Source of the DNA: Gemmatimonadaceae bacterium
GTDB taxonomy: Bacteria; Gemmatimonadota; Gemmatimonadetes; Gemmatimonadales; Gemmatimonadaceae
Length of the DNA: 64,000 bases
Direction of reading: 5' to 3'
Assembly: GCA_019186945.1 (NCBI GenBank)
Contig: JABAQJ010000002.1
Location: 523,897-587,896 of the forward strand
Shown: positions 38,207 through 47,417 of the stretch, piece by piece
Layout: the number at the start of each line of letters is the position of its first letter
Numbering within the stretch: the stretch's first letter is position 1
Notes under the pieces: generated by a model
Told to the model about the DNA's origin: nothing
Seen by the model: only the letters and a program-made list of their open reading frames with translations
Databases searched by the model: none
Program-made: the position numbers and the translations under genes

Positions 38207-39691
38207 CTAATGCCCCCCGATGCCGAGCGTCGGCCAAAGCACGTCAATGCGCGTCCTGGTCGCCTCGTCCATGGCGATCACACGCGGCCAATTGCGGGTG
38301 AACCCCTCCTCCGGCCACTTGCGCGTGGCATCGATGCCCATCTTGGATCCGTACGTGAACGCTCGACTGGCATGGTCGAGAACGTCCGTTGGACCGAGCG
38401 TGAAACGCGTATCGCGCTCCGGGTCGATGTTGTTGAGAGCGATCCACCATGCCTCCTGCTCGTCGCGCACGTTGACGTCCTTGTCCAGAACGACGAGGAT
38501 CTTCGCGAGCGACATCAGGCCCGCCCCCCAGAGTGCGTTCATCACCTTGTATGCCTGGCCCGGGTACTGCTTGTCGATGGAGACGAAGACGAGATTGTGG
38601 AAAATACCGGCCGGCGGCATGTGGTAATCGACAATCTCGGGCACCGTCAACTTCAACAATGGGAGGAAGATGCGCTCGGTGGCGTGTCCGAGGTAATAGT
38701 CCTCCATCGGCGGACGTCCCACGATCGTCGTGGCGTACACGGGCCGCTGCCGCATCGTTATCGCGGTGACCTGGACACGCGGGTACAAATCCGCTTCGGA
38801 ATAGAAGCCGGTATGATCCCCGAATGGCCCCTCGGTCACCAGCGGTTCCGCGGGGTCGATCGTCCCCTCGATCACGATCTCGGCGTGGGCCGGCACATCC
38901 AGGTCGCTCGTGATGGCCTTCGCCAGCTGCACCGGCGACTGGCGCAGGAACCCCGAGAACAGGAACTCGTCGACCGTCGGTGGCAGCGGTGCTGACGCGG
39001 AGTAGACGGATGCGGGATCGGCTCCGATCGCGATCGCCACCGGCATGATCTCTCCACGCTCGGCCATCTCCCGCCAGTGCGCCGCTCCCACCTTGTGGCG
39101 CTGCCAGTGCATGGCCAGCGAGTCCCGTCCCAGAACCTGCACGCGATACATCCCTACGTTGCGGATGCCGCGCACCGGATCCCGGGATATGACCATCGGC
39201 AACGTGATGTACGGACCGCCATCCTCCGGCCAGCACGTGATTACCGGCAGCTGCATCAGGTCGATGTCGGCACCACGCCACACGGTTTCCTGGCAGGGAA
39301 CGACACCTCCCTTGAATGCGCGCGGCGGAAACCTGGAGATTTCGATCAGACGCGGCAGCAACTGCAGCTTGCCGAGCAGACCGTCGGGAACCTTCAGATC
39401 GAGGAGCCGCGTGATACGAGCCCCGACCTCATCGAGCCTCCGGACGCCCAGGGACATCGCCATGCGGCGCATCGACCCAAAGAGGTTGATCGCCACCGGC
39501 ATCCCGAACCGCGTGCCATCCGCTCGCAGGACGTGCTCGAACACCAGGGCTGGTCCGCCACCGGGCAGCTTCATCGCGCGATCTGCAATCTCGCAAAGCT
39601 CCAAGTGCGCCCGCACGGGCGCTTTCACCCGCACCACCTCGCCGGCATCGTCCAACGCGGCGATGAAGTCCTGCAATGAATCGTAGGTCAT
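38207..39691 (-). CDS. ubiD: UbiD-family prenylated-FMN-dependent decarboxylase
   Basis: Decarboxylates an aromatic acid intermediate in quinone synthesis. 494 residues from ATG 39691, overlapping the ubiE stop (ATGA). Family motifs: LVFEHVLRADGTRFGMPVAI, KGGVVPCQE, YRVQVLGRDSLAMHWQRHKVGAAHW, and catalytic acidic region VTEGPFGDHTGFYSEAD; ends PRVIAMDEATRTRIDVLWPTLGIGGH. Gene order ubiE-ubiD-ubiA-ubiX suggests menaquinone synthesis with this enzyme as MqnL-like or UbiD-like. Confidence 0.94.
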   Translation of the reverse strand: MTYDSLQDFIAALDDAGEVVRVKAPVRAHLELCEIADRAMKLPGGGPALVFEHVLRADGTRFGMPVAINLFGSMRRMAMSLGVRRLDEVGARITRLLDLKVPDGLLGKLQLLPRLIEISRFPPRAFKGGVVPCQETVWRGADIDLMQLPVITCWPEDGGPYITLPMVISRDPVRGIRNVGMYRVQVLGRDSLAMHWQRHKVGAAHWREMAERGEIMPVAIAIGADPASVYSASAPLPPTVDEFLFSGFLRQSPVQLAKAITSDLDVPAHAEIVIEGTIDPAEPLVTEGPFGDHTGFYSEADLYPRVQVTAITMRQRPVYATTIVGRPPMEDYYLGHATERIFLPLLKLTVPEIVDYHMPPAGIFHNLVFVSIDKQYPGQAYKVMNALWGAGLMSLAKILVVLDKDVNVRDEQEAWWIALNNIDPERDTRFTLGPTDVLDHASRAFTYGSKMGIDATRKWPEEGFTRNWPRVIAMDEATRTRIDVLWPTLGIGGH

Positions 39692-40476
39692 GTGACTCCC
39701 GCGCCGTGAGGCGGCTCCCCTGCCCCCACCGGCTGCTCTCCCACATGGATCGCGACGACGCCCCACGTCAACGTCCGCCACCGGACTCGTGTGAAACCGG
39801 CGCCTTCCATCCGCGCTGCAAGCACCCGCTCCTCGGGGAAGGTTGCTACCGATTCCGGCAGGTAGCGATAAGCAGTCGGGTGATGCGAAACCAACTTCCC
39901 GACCAGCGGAAGGACATGATGAAAATACGCATGATAGCCGGCGCGCACGAACGCCGAGCGGGGCGTCGAGAACTCGAGAATGACAAAGCGTCCACCCGGC
40001 GCCAGCACGCGCCGTGCCTCGCGAAGGCCGGCGTCCAGATCGGCCAGGTTGCGAATGCCGAACGCCACGATCGCCCCGTCAAAAGCATGATCGGCAACCG
40101 GCAGTTCCTGGGCGTCGGCAACCACGGGAACCACCGGCCGACCATCCCGCTTCCAGAGCCCGGAGCGAAGCATCGGCTCTGCGAAGTCCGCGCTCGCCAC
40201 GGTGCCACGAAATCCCTTCTCTCCGGCGAGCTGCACACCCACGTCCAAGGTACCCGCACAGAGATCCAGGTACCGGCCCTCCGGCCGTTCGCGCCACCCC
40301 AGGTCTTCGAGCGCCGCCGCACGCCAGCGGCGGTCGATGTTGAAACTCAGCAGGTGATTCAGCAGGTCATACCGCGGCGCGATATCGGAAAACATGCGTT
40401 GCACATACGCACGCTTTCCCTCACCTCCTGCGGCGGCCACCTGCGCTTGAACACGTTCCGCTTCAATGGCGTTCAT
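39688..40476 (-). CDS. ubiE: Demethylmenaquinone / ubiquinone C-methyltransferase
   Basis: SAM-dependent methyltransferase for the last step of menaquinone synthesis (MenG). 262 residues. Family signatures RMFSDIAPRYDLLNHLLSFNIDRRWR and YLDLCAGTLDVGVQLA; later FGIRNLADLDAGLREARRVLAPGGRFVILEFSTP. ATG 40476. A ~20-residue Gly/Pro-rich tail follows the usual end. First gene of the quinone operon; divergent from the sigma-factor gene with 121 bases between starts. Confidence 0.94.
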   Translation of the reverse strand: MNAIEAERVQAQVAAAGGEGKRAYVQRMFSDIAPRYDLLNHLLSFNIDRRWRAAALEDLGWRERPEGRYLDLCAGTLDVGVQLAGEKGFRGTVASADFAEPMLRSGLWKRDGRPVVPVVADAQELPVADHAFDGAIVAFGIRNLADLDAGLREARRVLAPGGRFVILEFSTPRSAFVRAGYHAYFHHVLPLVGKLVSHHPTAYRYLPESVATFPEERVLAARMEGAGFTRVRWRTLTWGVVAIHVGEQPVGAGEPPHGAGVT

Positions 40477-40597
40477 CGCCGCGAAACTTCGCGGGTCGCC
40501 ATGAGAGCGGCAAGCACGCGCTGGCCCGCCCTCACCACGCTACTTAGGTTTTCTGCTTCACGATCCGCGCAGCGCGCAATGCAGCCGTCGCGCCCGC

Positions 40598-41209
40598 ATG
40601 TCCCGGATGGCGCCGAGACTCGACCTCACAAACCTCCCCGACGCCGATGTCGTCGCGCTTGCCCAGGACGGGCGGGAAGCGGCGTTTCGTGAACTGGTGC
40701 GACGTTACGAGCGACCGGTGTTTTCACTCATTTTCCGAATGGTACGCGATCGGGAAACAGCGGAGGATCTCGCGCAGGAAAGCTTCATCAAGATCCTGAA
40801 CCACATCGATCGCTACCGCCCCGAATTCAAGCTGTCCAGCTGGCTGTTCAAGATCGCGAACAACGTTGCCATCGACTACCTGAGGCGGCGACACGTCGAC
40901 ACGATCAGCCTGGACGGATCGCCGCATGCGGCTTCGCAGGCCGAGATCGAGGCTACGTCCTTCGACGTCGCGGCTCGGCAGGAGACGGCGCTCGAGGAGT
41001 TGGAGGCAAAGGAACTCGGAAGCGCGATCGAGCGGGCCATCGGCCAACTGCGTCCCGAGTACCGGTCATGCATTCTGTTGCGTCACGTAGAGGGTCGCTC
41101 GTACGAAGAGATAGCTGCCACCCTCGACCTGCCATTAGGAACAGTTAAGACATACATCCATCGGGCGCGCCATCAACTGCGCGAGGCCCTCGGAGGCGAG
41201 CGCCAATGA
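40598..41209 (+). CDS. ECF-subfamily RNA polymerase sigma factor
   Basis: 203 residues. Region 2: FRELVRRYERPVFSLIFRMVRDRETAEDLAQESFIKILNHIDRYRP and the core-binding SSWLFKIANNVAIDYLRRR; region 4: LRPEYRSCILLRHVEGRSYEEIAATLDLPLGTVKTYIHRARHQLREAL with a clear helix-turn-helix. No sigma 1.1 or 3 region, hence ECF (group 4). ATG 40598 or 40607 could start it. An anti-sigma-like membrane protein follows, as expected for ECF pairs. Target promoters unknown. Confidence 0.95.
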   Translation: MSRMAPRLDLTNLPDADVVALAQDGREAAFRELVRRYERPVFSLIFRMVRDRETAEDLAQESFIKILNHIDRYRPEFKLSSWLFKIANNVAIDYLRRRHVDTISLDGSPHAASQAEIEATSFDVAARQETALEELEAKELGSAIERAIGQLRPEYRSCILLRHVEGRSYEEIAATLDLPLGTVKTYIHRARHQLREALGGERQ

Positions 41210-41260
41210 ACCCGCATGGAATGCAGTACGCCACCGCTGAAACCCCGCCACACGCGGGTT
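41209..41260 (+). promoter_or_regulatory. Long-range inverted repeat between sigma and anti-sigma genes
   Basis: AACCCGC (41209-41215) can pair with GCGGGTT (41254-41260) across a 38-base loop. The left arm starts at the sigma stop codon and the right arm lies ~23 bases before the TTG start of the anti-sigma gene. It could shape relative expression of the pair in the shared mRNA, but a 7-bp stem with a long loop may be chance. Confidence 0.25.
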
Positions 41261-41283
41261 CGTAGGCCCAAACGGAGGATCCC

Positions 41284-41874
41284 TTGGAACATCGCCACTT
41301 ACTCCCGGACGAAGTCGAACTCCTCGTTGATGGCGAGGAAGGCTTCGGCATCGCACCGCTGATCGCGCACGTCGAACGATGCGTGCAATGCCGCCGCGAG
41401 TTCGAAGCGCAGCAGCAGGTGGCAGCGGAGTTGGAGCGCCTCCCGCACTACACGCCGTCGCCCCTGTTCGCCTACAAGGTGATGAAGAACGTCCAGGTGT
41501 TCGAGCCGTGGCAGGTGACGGCGCTGGACATGGTTCGCCGGTTCGTTCCACGGTCACGAACCGGAAGGGTGCTGGCTGGAGTCGGCGCCGGACTCGCGGG
41601 AACGACGATGGCCATGTTCGCGGTATGGGTAATCCTCCGATTCGAGTCTGCGATTTTTGTGTTCAGCCTGGCACTCCAGCGGCTGCGTGAAATCGCCCTC
41701 GGTGTGACGTCATCGCTTGGCTCTGCCCTTCTGGGCGAGGGAGCGGCAGCGGCGATGCGATCGAGTGGGGCGCTCTCGCTCACCGTGGGCGCTTCGGTGC
41801 TGCTGATTACGGTCGTTGGGGCTACACTGGGCCTGCGCCGCATAACGGACGCCTCCCGTCGTCGGAGGTCGTAA
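41284..41874 (+). CDS. Putative membrane-bound zinc anti-sigma factor
   Basis: 196 residues from TTG 41284, with a good Shine-Dalgarno (GGAGG, 5 bases upstream); no ATG lies near the N-terminus. Residues ~29-40, HVERCVQCRREF, match the HxxxCxxC core of the ZAS anti-sigma domain. Two hydrophobic segments follow (VLAGVGAGLAGTTMAMFAVWVIL ~97-120, and SLTVGASVLLITVVGATLGL ~165-185). Position 74 bases after the ECF sigma gene supports the assignment. Binding of that sigma factor is inferred, not shown. Confidence 0.8.
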   Translation: MEHRHLLPDEVELLVDGEEGFGIAPLIAHVERCVQCRREFEAQQQVAAELERLPHYTPSPLFAYKVMKNVQVFEPWQVTALDMVRRFVPRSRTGRVLAGVGAGLAGTTMAMFAVWVILRFESAIFVFSLALQRLREIALGVTSSLGSALLGEGAAAAMRSSGALSLTVGASVLLITVVGATLGLRRITDASRRRRS

Positions 41875-41875
41875 C

Positions 41876-42967
41876 ATGCGTCGGACCGTACTCGTCGCAG
41901 CCGCCCTGCTGGCGGCGCCGCACCCTTTATGGGGTCAGACTCCAGACACAACGTCACGGCCCTCCTCGCCCAGTAGCGGTACGCCGACACGCGTGGTCGC
42001 GGTCGGCAAGGACACGCTACACATCGCCGGTCTGACGATTCCAGCGGGTGAGCGACGGAGTGGGCCGGTGGTCGTGGCGGGCGGCGACCTGGTTGTGCGG
42101 GGGACGATCGACGGCAACGCCATCGCTATCCTTGGAGACGTGGTCGTACCGGCCGGTGGCCACGTCACTGGCTATGCGATGGCGGCCTTGGGCACCGTCC
42201 AGGCCCAAGGACAGATCGACGGCGAACGACGAGAGATCAACACGCTGACGGCCGGTGGCGAGACGAGAACAGCAGCGGGATCACAGAGGACGACCAGCAC
42301 AACGGATGCCCTCAGGCTATCCGCGGGGTGGCTTATCGTCCTTCTCCTGATCGGTATCGGCGTCCTGGTATTCGCCGGGGCGCACCTGGACGGAGTCGTG
42401 GATACGCTGGAACAGAACTTCTGGCGCTCCTTCTGGGTCGGGGTTCTGGGTGGAGTCAGCCTGGTCCCCGCGTTGGCCCTCTTGACGGCCGCGCTGGCCA
42501 TCTCGCTGATCGGCATCCTGCTGATTCCGTTTGCGGCGGTGGCGTACCTGCTGGCGGCAGCCGGATTGGTCACGCTGGGATTTCTGGCAGTGGCACGGGT
42601 AACCGGGGCGAGCATCGGCTCATCGGCGGTGCGTCGCCTGAGTGCGAGAGGAAGCACGTTGCGCTCGCTCATGATCGGCATCGTGCTGTACATGGGCTTG
42701 TGGGTGATCGCGGCGGCGTTCTCATGGGCGCCGGTGGCGGCGGAACTGCTTCGCGCGATCGCCATCGTGGTGACCTGCATTGCGGCAACGGCCGGGTTTG
42801 GCGCCACGCTGCTCTCGCGGGCGGGATCGCGCCGGGAATTGCCGGCATCGGCACCTTCGCCCGCATCGGACGTGGTGGGATGGCAGACTCCGACTCCGGT
42901 CACCGGCGTGGTCGCAGCTCGGCGACCAGTCTCACCAGCCGGCCACGGCTCGGATATCTCCCGTTAG
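41876..42967 (+). CDS. Membrane protein with N-terminal polymer-forming (bactofilin-like) beta region
   Basis: 363 residues from ATG 41876, one base after the anti-sigma stop. Signal peptide MRRTVLVAAALLAAPHPLWGQ, then a short beta-helical repeat (GPVVVAGGDLVVRGTIDGNAIAILGDVVVPAGGHVTG in two runs, ~60-110) of the kind found in polymer-forming cytoskeletal proteins, then four or five transmembrane helices (~150-310) and a Ser/Pro-rich tail. The beta region would lie outside the cytoplasm. Likely the stress-responsive membrane effector of the sigma/anti-sigma operon (inference). The stop codon lies inside the octamer CGTTAGGC. Confidence 0.72.
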   Translation: MRRTVLVAAALLAAPHPLWGQTPDTTSRPSSPSSGTPTRVVAVGKDTLHIAGLTIPAGERRSGPVVVAGGDLVVRGTIDGNAIAILGDVVVPAGGHVTGYAMAALGTVQAQGQIDGERREINTLTAGGETRTAAGSQRTTSTTDALRLSAGWLIVLLLIGIGVLVFAGAHLDGVVDTLEQNFWRSFWVGVLGGVSLVPALALLTAALAISLIGILLIPFAAVAYLLAAAGLVTLGFLAVARVTGASIGSSAVRRLSARGSTLRSLMIGIVLYMGLWVIAAAFSWAPVAAELLRAIAIVVTCIAATAGFGATLLSRAGSRRELPASAPSPASDVVGWQTPTPVTGVVAARRPVSPAGHGSDISR

Positions 42968-42981
42968 GCGATCGCCGCTCG

Positions 42982-43731
42982 TCAGGAGCGACGGAAGATG
43001 ACCGGAGCGCCGCGCGTGAGCTCCAGCTCACGCGCGGCGCTCCCGTCCCTGATGGCGACTTCCAGCAAGCCGCTCGATCCAGCCAGTGCCAACGCGGATC
43101 CTGCCGGTACGTCACCATACGTGCGCACCACATCCACGTACCGCCCGCCGACGTCCAGCCGTCCGGCGTGTGCACCCAGGATGTTCGTGACGGCGTTACC
43201 GTAGCGGTCGATCGCGATCACCTCACCGGCGATCGCGCCATTCGACAGCCGCGTTGGCTCCCTGGTGCGCCGGATGACCGGCGACGGAAATGGTGCACCA
43301 AGCGACTCCAGGGCCGCGCCCGCCGCGATGGCCGCGGCGGCGGGGGCGAACACATCGCGACCGTGGAACGTGGGAGCCGCGCTCGGCAGAACTTGGAGCG
43401 CAAAGGCCCGCGCATCTGGCCGCAGGAGCGCCGGAGACAGCACGCCGTTATCGGGACCAAGGAGCATCCGTCCGTCAGACTCCACCACCAGCGACGCCCG
43501 TGTGGTCCCGACCGTGGGATCCACGATCACGAGGTGGATCGTCCCTGCCGGAAACCGATGCCAATACCGCGCCACGGCCAGACGTGCCAGCTCGATGTCC
43601 TGTGGCGGGATGTCATGCGACAGATCGACTACGTTGGCATCCGGCAGCGCCGTATACAACACGCCTTTCAGCTCGGCGCCATAGCCGTCGGCCGTTCCGA
43701 AGTCCGTCAGGAGGGTGATCAGCGGTCGCAT
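42982..43731 (-). CDS. SAM hydrolase / SAM hydroxide adenosyltransferase (DUF62 family)
   Basis: Splits S-adenosylmethionine to adenosine and methionine using water. 249 residues from ATG 43731. Family motifs: ITLLTDFGTADGYGAELKGVLY, VDLSHDIPPQDIELA, LVIVDPTVGTTRA (usually DPGVGT), GPDNGVLSPAL and TFHGRDVFAPAAA. The change of Gly to Thr in DPxVGT is unusual but lies beside, not in, the substrate aspartate. Starts 1 base after the MATE stop in a nrnA-mrp-MATE-SAM hydrolase run. Confidence 0.88.
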   Translation of the reverse strand: MRPLITLLTDFGTADGYGAELKGVLYTALPDANVVDLSHDIPPQDIELARLAVARYWHRFPAGTIHLVIVDPTVGTTRASLVVESDGRMLLGPDNGVLSPALLRPDARAFALQVLPSAAPTFHGRDVFAPAAAAIAAGAALESLGAPFPSPVIRRTREPTRLSNGAIAGEVIAIDRYGNAVTNILGAHAGRLDVGGRYVDVVRTYGDVPAGSALALAGSSGLLEVAIRDGSAARELELTRGAPVIFRRS

Positions 43732-43732
43732 G

Positions 43733-45199
43733 TCACAGGGATTTGCGCTGCCAGCGTCCGCTGCGCCAGAGCAGCATCATCGCCACACCACGTGCCGCCG
43801 CGGTCAGCGCGATCGTCCACCAGATCCCGGTCGTTCCCCAACGGGCGGCCGACCATGCGGCGAGGGGAATGCGGAACGCCGTCAAAGCAGTCGATGTCAG
43901 CATTGGCGGGAGAGTGTCGCCGGCACCTCCCAGCGCCCCCTCGAGCACGATTTCCGCTGGAAGCAACAACTGCGCGAAAGCATTGATCCGCAAGTAGCGG
44001 GCGGTCTCCGCGATCACGGCCGGATCGTGTGAAAAGCGACTCGCCATCCATTCGGGCACGGTAAGCGAGGCAGTGCACAGAAGGAGCGCCGGAAGCATGG
44101 CGTAGCTCATCGTGATCCAGCCAGCACGTGACGCCCTGTCGAACCGTCGCGCTCCCAGGTTCTGACCCACGATCGCGGCGCCACCGGCGCCGAAGCCGAC
44201 GCCGACCATGTACAGCCAGCTTTCGACGCGATGCCCCACGCCAAGCGCCGCCAGCGCGGAGGTTCCGAACGTGGTCGTCGTCCGCGTCATCAGAACGTAG
44301 ATGAGGCTGAAGAGCACGCCCGTGGCGGCGGTGGGGAGGCCTACGCGAACGACCGAGGCAATGGTGCTCCGTGACGCGCCACGCGCGATCATCCCCCGAC
44401 GAATCAGGATCGCGGCACCGATGAAGAAGGCAGATCCTCTGGTGGCGGTCAGGGCAACGGCCGCACCCGCGATACCCAGCGGTGGCACACCCCAGAGTCC
44501 GAGGATAAGCACCGGATCCAGCACCAGCGTACACACGACAGACACCAGCAAAAGCGCGAGTGGTGTGCGGGTGTCGCCCGCGGCACGAAACGCCGCATCC
44601 ACCGCGAAGTAGCCGAAAATGAAGGGAAGACCGAGGAGGTACGTCCTGAGATAGTCGCGACCGAGCGCCGTCACTTCCGGCGGCGTCCGCATGAGGGTGA
44701 AAAGCCAGTCGACGCCTAACGCGCCGATGATGCCCAGGGCCGCGCCGAGTATCAGGGCAAAGCGGAGCGAGACACCAACGGCAGCAGCCGCCGCGAGACT
44801 GTCTCGCTCGCCATGACGCCGCGAGGCCACAGCCGTCAGGCCGACGCTGACCATTTCCCCGATGGACACGACGACCCAGATCCAGAAGACGGATGTGGAC
44901 ACGGCCGCCAGCGCCTGACTCCCCAGATGCGTGCCAACCCAATACGCGTCGGCGGACGCGAACAGGGTCATGAGCAGATTCGAGACAACGGCGGGAATCG
45001 CGATCCGCCGCACGACGGCGGGAAGCGCGTCGGCCGTTATGCCCGGTCCACGCAAGGGCGCGACGTCGACTTCGATCGCGCCGTCGGCCGCAACTGGGCT
45101 GGCGACTGGGAACGTCAGCGGCGCCGCGGCGGCGCCCGGACTGCCCGTACCCTCAGGCTCCGGCAGGAACGTCAGCGTTTCATCGTCCCGCCGGAGCAC
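43733..45199 (-). CDS. MATE-family multidrug/sodium antiporter
   Basis: Inner-membrane exporter driven by Na+ or H+. 488 residues with twelve predicted helices in two repeats; IPAVVSNLLMTLFASADAYWVGTHLG opens the first half and VGLPTAATGVLFSLIYVLMTRTTTTFG the second. Start GTG 45199 gives a ~50-residue hydrophilic N-terminal extension and overlaps the mrp end by 20 bases; a later start is possible but no ATG precedes the first helix. Substrate unknown. Confidence 0.9.
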   Translation of the reverse strand: MLRRDDETLTFLPEPEGTGSPGAAAAPLTFPVASPVAADGAIEVDVAPLRGPGITADALPAVVRRIAIPAVVSNLLMTLFASADAYWVGTHLGSQALAAVSTSVFWIWVVVSIGEMVSVGLTAVASRRHGERDSLAAAAAVGVSLRFALILGAALGIIGALGVDWLFTLMRTPPEVTALGRDYLRTYLLGLPFIFGYFAVDAAFRAAGDTRTPLALLLVSVVCTLVLDPVLILGLWGVPPLGIAGAAVALTATRGSAFFIGAAILIRRGMIARGASRSTIASVVRVGLPTAATGVLFSLIYVLMTRTTTTFGTSALAALGVGHRVESWLYMVGVGFGAGGAAIVGQNLGARRFDRASRAGWITMSYAMLPALLLCTASLTVPEWMASRFSHDPAVIAETARYLRINAFAQLLLPAEIVLEGALGGAGDTLPPMLTSTALTAFRIPLAAWSAARWGTTGIWWTIALTAAARGVAMMLLWRSGRWQRKSL

Positions 45200-46277
45200 C
45201 TAACGATTCGTGAACCGCGTTGGCCAGTGCGGCGAGCGCGCGGGCGGCGCTCGATGCCCCGTCCACAGCTACCACCGGGCGACCTTCGTCGCCTCCCTTG
45301 AGCAATGGGGGATAGAGAGGAATCTGCGCCAGCAGCGGCAACTCGAGTTCCTCCGCCAGTTGTTGTCCGCCACCGGCGCCGAAGATCGCCGACGGCTTGC
45401 CGCAATGCGGGCACTCGAACCAGCTCATGTTTTCGACAACGCCCAGGACCGGCACGCCGACGCGCATGAACATCTTCGCCCCGCGCAACGCATCGCCGGT
45501 GGACACGAGTTGTGGCGTGGTGACGATCAGCGCGGTGGAAACCTGGGTGGCCTGCACGAGCGAGAGCTGGGCATCTCCCGTACCCGGCGGCATGTCCACG
45601 ATCAGGTAGTCGAGCGTGCCCCATGCGACGTCCCGCAGGAATTGCGTCACGATCTTCATCACGATCGGTCCGCGCCAGATGGCTGGCTGGTCCCGCTCGA
45701 TCAGCAGACCTAACGAAATGGCTTTCACGCCATAGGCTCGATGAGGGACGATCTTTTCTCTCTCGACGAGCGGAGCGCCGTCCAGCCCAAGCATACGGGG
45801 CAGGTTCGGTCCGTAGACGTCTGCATCCATCAGACCGACGCGCAGGCCCTGCTGGGCAAGCGAGACCGCCACGTTCACCGCGACCGTGGACTTGCCGACG
45901 CCACCCTTGCCGCTGGAAACGGCGACGATACGGCCCAGGTGCGGATACTTCTCCGGGGCGGGCACGGACGCGCGAGGCGCTGCTGGACGGTCGTCCATCA
46001 CTGGCAGCGCGCGCTGAGCGCCACCCGCGCGTTGCGCGGGATCCTCGATGTCGATGGCCACGTCGTTCACGCCAGCCACTCGCGCGACCGCCTGCCGCAC
46101 GTCCCGCACGATCGCCGGATCGTCCTGCGCCGACAGTGCAACCGCCAGGCGCACCGTTCCATCCTGCGAAATCCGTACGTCGCTCACCTGCGCTGCCGCG
46201 ACGACGTCCTTCCCCGTCCGCCGATTGATAACCGTCGACAGCGCCATGGAAATGCGCTCCTGTAGCGTCTGGCTCAT
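45180..46277 (-). CDS. mrp: Mrp/ApbC-type iron-sulfur cluster carrier ATPase
   Basis: P-loop ATPase that transfers Fe-S clusters. 365 residues: N-terminal MIP18/DUF59 domain (~1-88), deviant Walker A VSSGKGGVGKSTVAVNVA (~120), LMDADVYGPNLPRML, DYLIVDMPPGTGDAQL, and the metal-binding CPHC in MSWFECPHCGKPS (~285). ATG 46277, 37 bases after nrnA. An Fe-S carrier is useful for the Moco and quinone pathways nearby, but no direct link is shown. Confidence 0.95.
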   Translation of the reverse strand: MSQTLQERISMALSTVINRRTGKDVVAAAQVSDVRISQDGTVRLAVALSAQDDPAIVRDVRQAVARVAGVNDVAIDIEDPAQRAGGAQRALPVMDDRPAAPRASVPAPEKYPHLGRIVAVSSGKGGVGKSTVAVNVAVSLAQQGLRVGLMDADVYGPNLPRMLGLDGAPLVEREKIVPHRAYGVKAISLGLLIERDQPAIWRGPIVMKIVTQFLRDVAWGTLDYLIVDMPPGTGDAQLSLVQATQVSTALIVTTPQLVSTGDALRGAKMFMRVGVPVLGVVENMSWFECPHCGKPSAIFGAGGGQQLAEELELPLLAQIPLYPPLLKGGDEGRPVVAVDGASSAARALAALANAVHESLGAPAGR

Positions 46278-46314
46278 GGCTCCGGCGCACTCTGCGCGGA
46301 AAAAACGTGAGGCG

Positions 46315-47364
46315 TCACGCGTGGGCGTGCGAACGGGATTCCATCGCGGCGCGTGGGCCCACGAACGCCCGTGCCGCGTTCACCACGCGCTCTCGCACCT
46401 GATCGAGAGTTCCGGGAATCAGCGCACCGGAAGCCTTGGCATGACCGCCACCACCGAACTGACGCGCGAACTCGTTCACGTCCACGTCTCCCGTGCTCCG
46501 AAACGATACTTTCACCTTGCCATAGCCAAGGTCCCGAAAGAACAGTGCCATGCGGGTACCGGCTATCGACCGTGGATGTTCGACGATCCCGTCGAGATCC
46601 TCCGGACTCACTTCGTAGCGCTCGAGGGAATCCGCCGTCACGCTGATCCACGCCAACCCATGGGCCTCATCCACGCCTAACGAATTGAGGGCATCCCGCA
46701 AGAGATGGATGCGACCGGGCGAGACAGACGCGTAAATACGACGATACGTCTCCTCGGGGTCGACACCGAATCGCAGCAGCGCCGCCGCGATCGCATGACA
46801 GCGCGGCGTCGTGTTGCTGTACCGGAATCCTCCGGTATCCGTGAGGATCGCGCAGTATAGCGCGTGCGCCGTGCGAGGCGTGATCTCCAGTCCCAACACG
46901 ACTGCGAAATCGTAGACCAGCTCACCGGTCGCGCAGGCGCTGGTGTCGTCCAGCATCAGTTCGCCCGCGGGTTCGTCTGTCGGCACGTGGTGATCTATCA
47001 CGATGCGCGGGACCTCGAGCGCGCGCACGGCATCGGCCAGATGCCCCAGTCGCTTCATGTCACTGACATCCAGCGCCACCAGGGCGTCGATCCCAGCCAA
47101 CGAAGCAGCCCCTTTGCCCCCAAGATCGCGAAGCCCGCCATCCAGCAGGAATCCGAACGTGGACGGCCACGGCGTCGGATTCACGATCCGAGCCTCGATG
47201 CCGAGCTGTGGGAGCAGGCGCGCCAACGCGGCGACCGATCCGGCCGCATCGCCATCTGCGTTTATGTGCGTCGTAATAGCCACGCGTTTCGCACCGCTCA
47301 GCGTAGCCGCAATTCGTGCGATGGCATCCCTGCGTGCGGGATCCACCGCCAACAGTTCATTCAT
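46315..47364 (-). CDS. nrnA: Bifunctional oligoribonuclease / pAp phosphatase (DHH family)
   Basis: Degrades nano-RNA and 3'-phosphoadenosine 5'-phosphate. 349 residues from ATG 47364. DHH domain: ITTHINADGDAAGSVAALARLL, VALDVSD, VIDHHVPTDEP, LTDTGGFRYSNTTP; DHHA1 domain ends with the GGGGHAKASGA RNA-binding motif. An open frame upstream would add 20 residues through the terminator hairpin and is rejected. The start lies only ~17 bases after the U-tract of the permease terminator, which raises the question of where its promoter is. Confidence 0.92.
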   Translation of the reverse strand: MNELLAVDPARRDAIARIAATLSGAKRVAITTHINADGDAAGSVAALARLLPQLGIEARIVNPTPWPSTFGFLLDGGLRDLGGKGAASLAGIDALVALDVSDMKRLGHLADAVRALEVPRIVIDHHVPTDEPAGELMLDDTSACATGELVYDFAVVLGLEITPRTAHALYCAILTDTGGFRYSNTTPRCHAIAAALLRFGVDPEETYRRIYASVSPGRIHLLRDALNSLGVDEAHGLAWISVTADSLERYEVSPEDLDGIVEHPRSIAGTRMALFFRDLGYGKVKVSFRSTGDVDVNEFARQFGGGGHAKASGALIPGTLDQVRERVVNAARAFVGPRAAMESRSHAHA

Positions 47365-47381
47365 GCCAGAAGCAAAGCTCG

Positions 47382-47417
47382 AAAAAAAAATGGGCGGCGT
47401 CCAGAAGGACGCCGCCC
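47382..47417 (-). terminator. Intrinsic terminator of the amino-acid permease gene
   Basis: On the minus strand GGGCGGCGTCC pairs perfectly with GGACGCCGCCC (11 bp, 47417-47407 with 47402-47392) around a 4-base loop, followed by nine Ts (47390-47382). It lies ~48 bases after the permease stop and ends 17 bases before the nrnA start codon. Confidence 0.95.
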
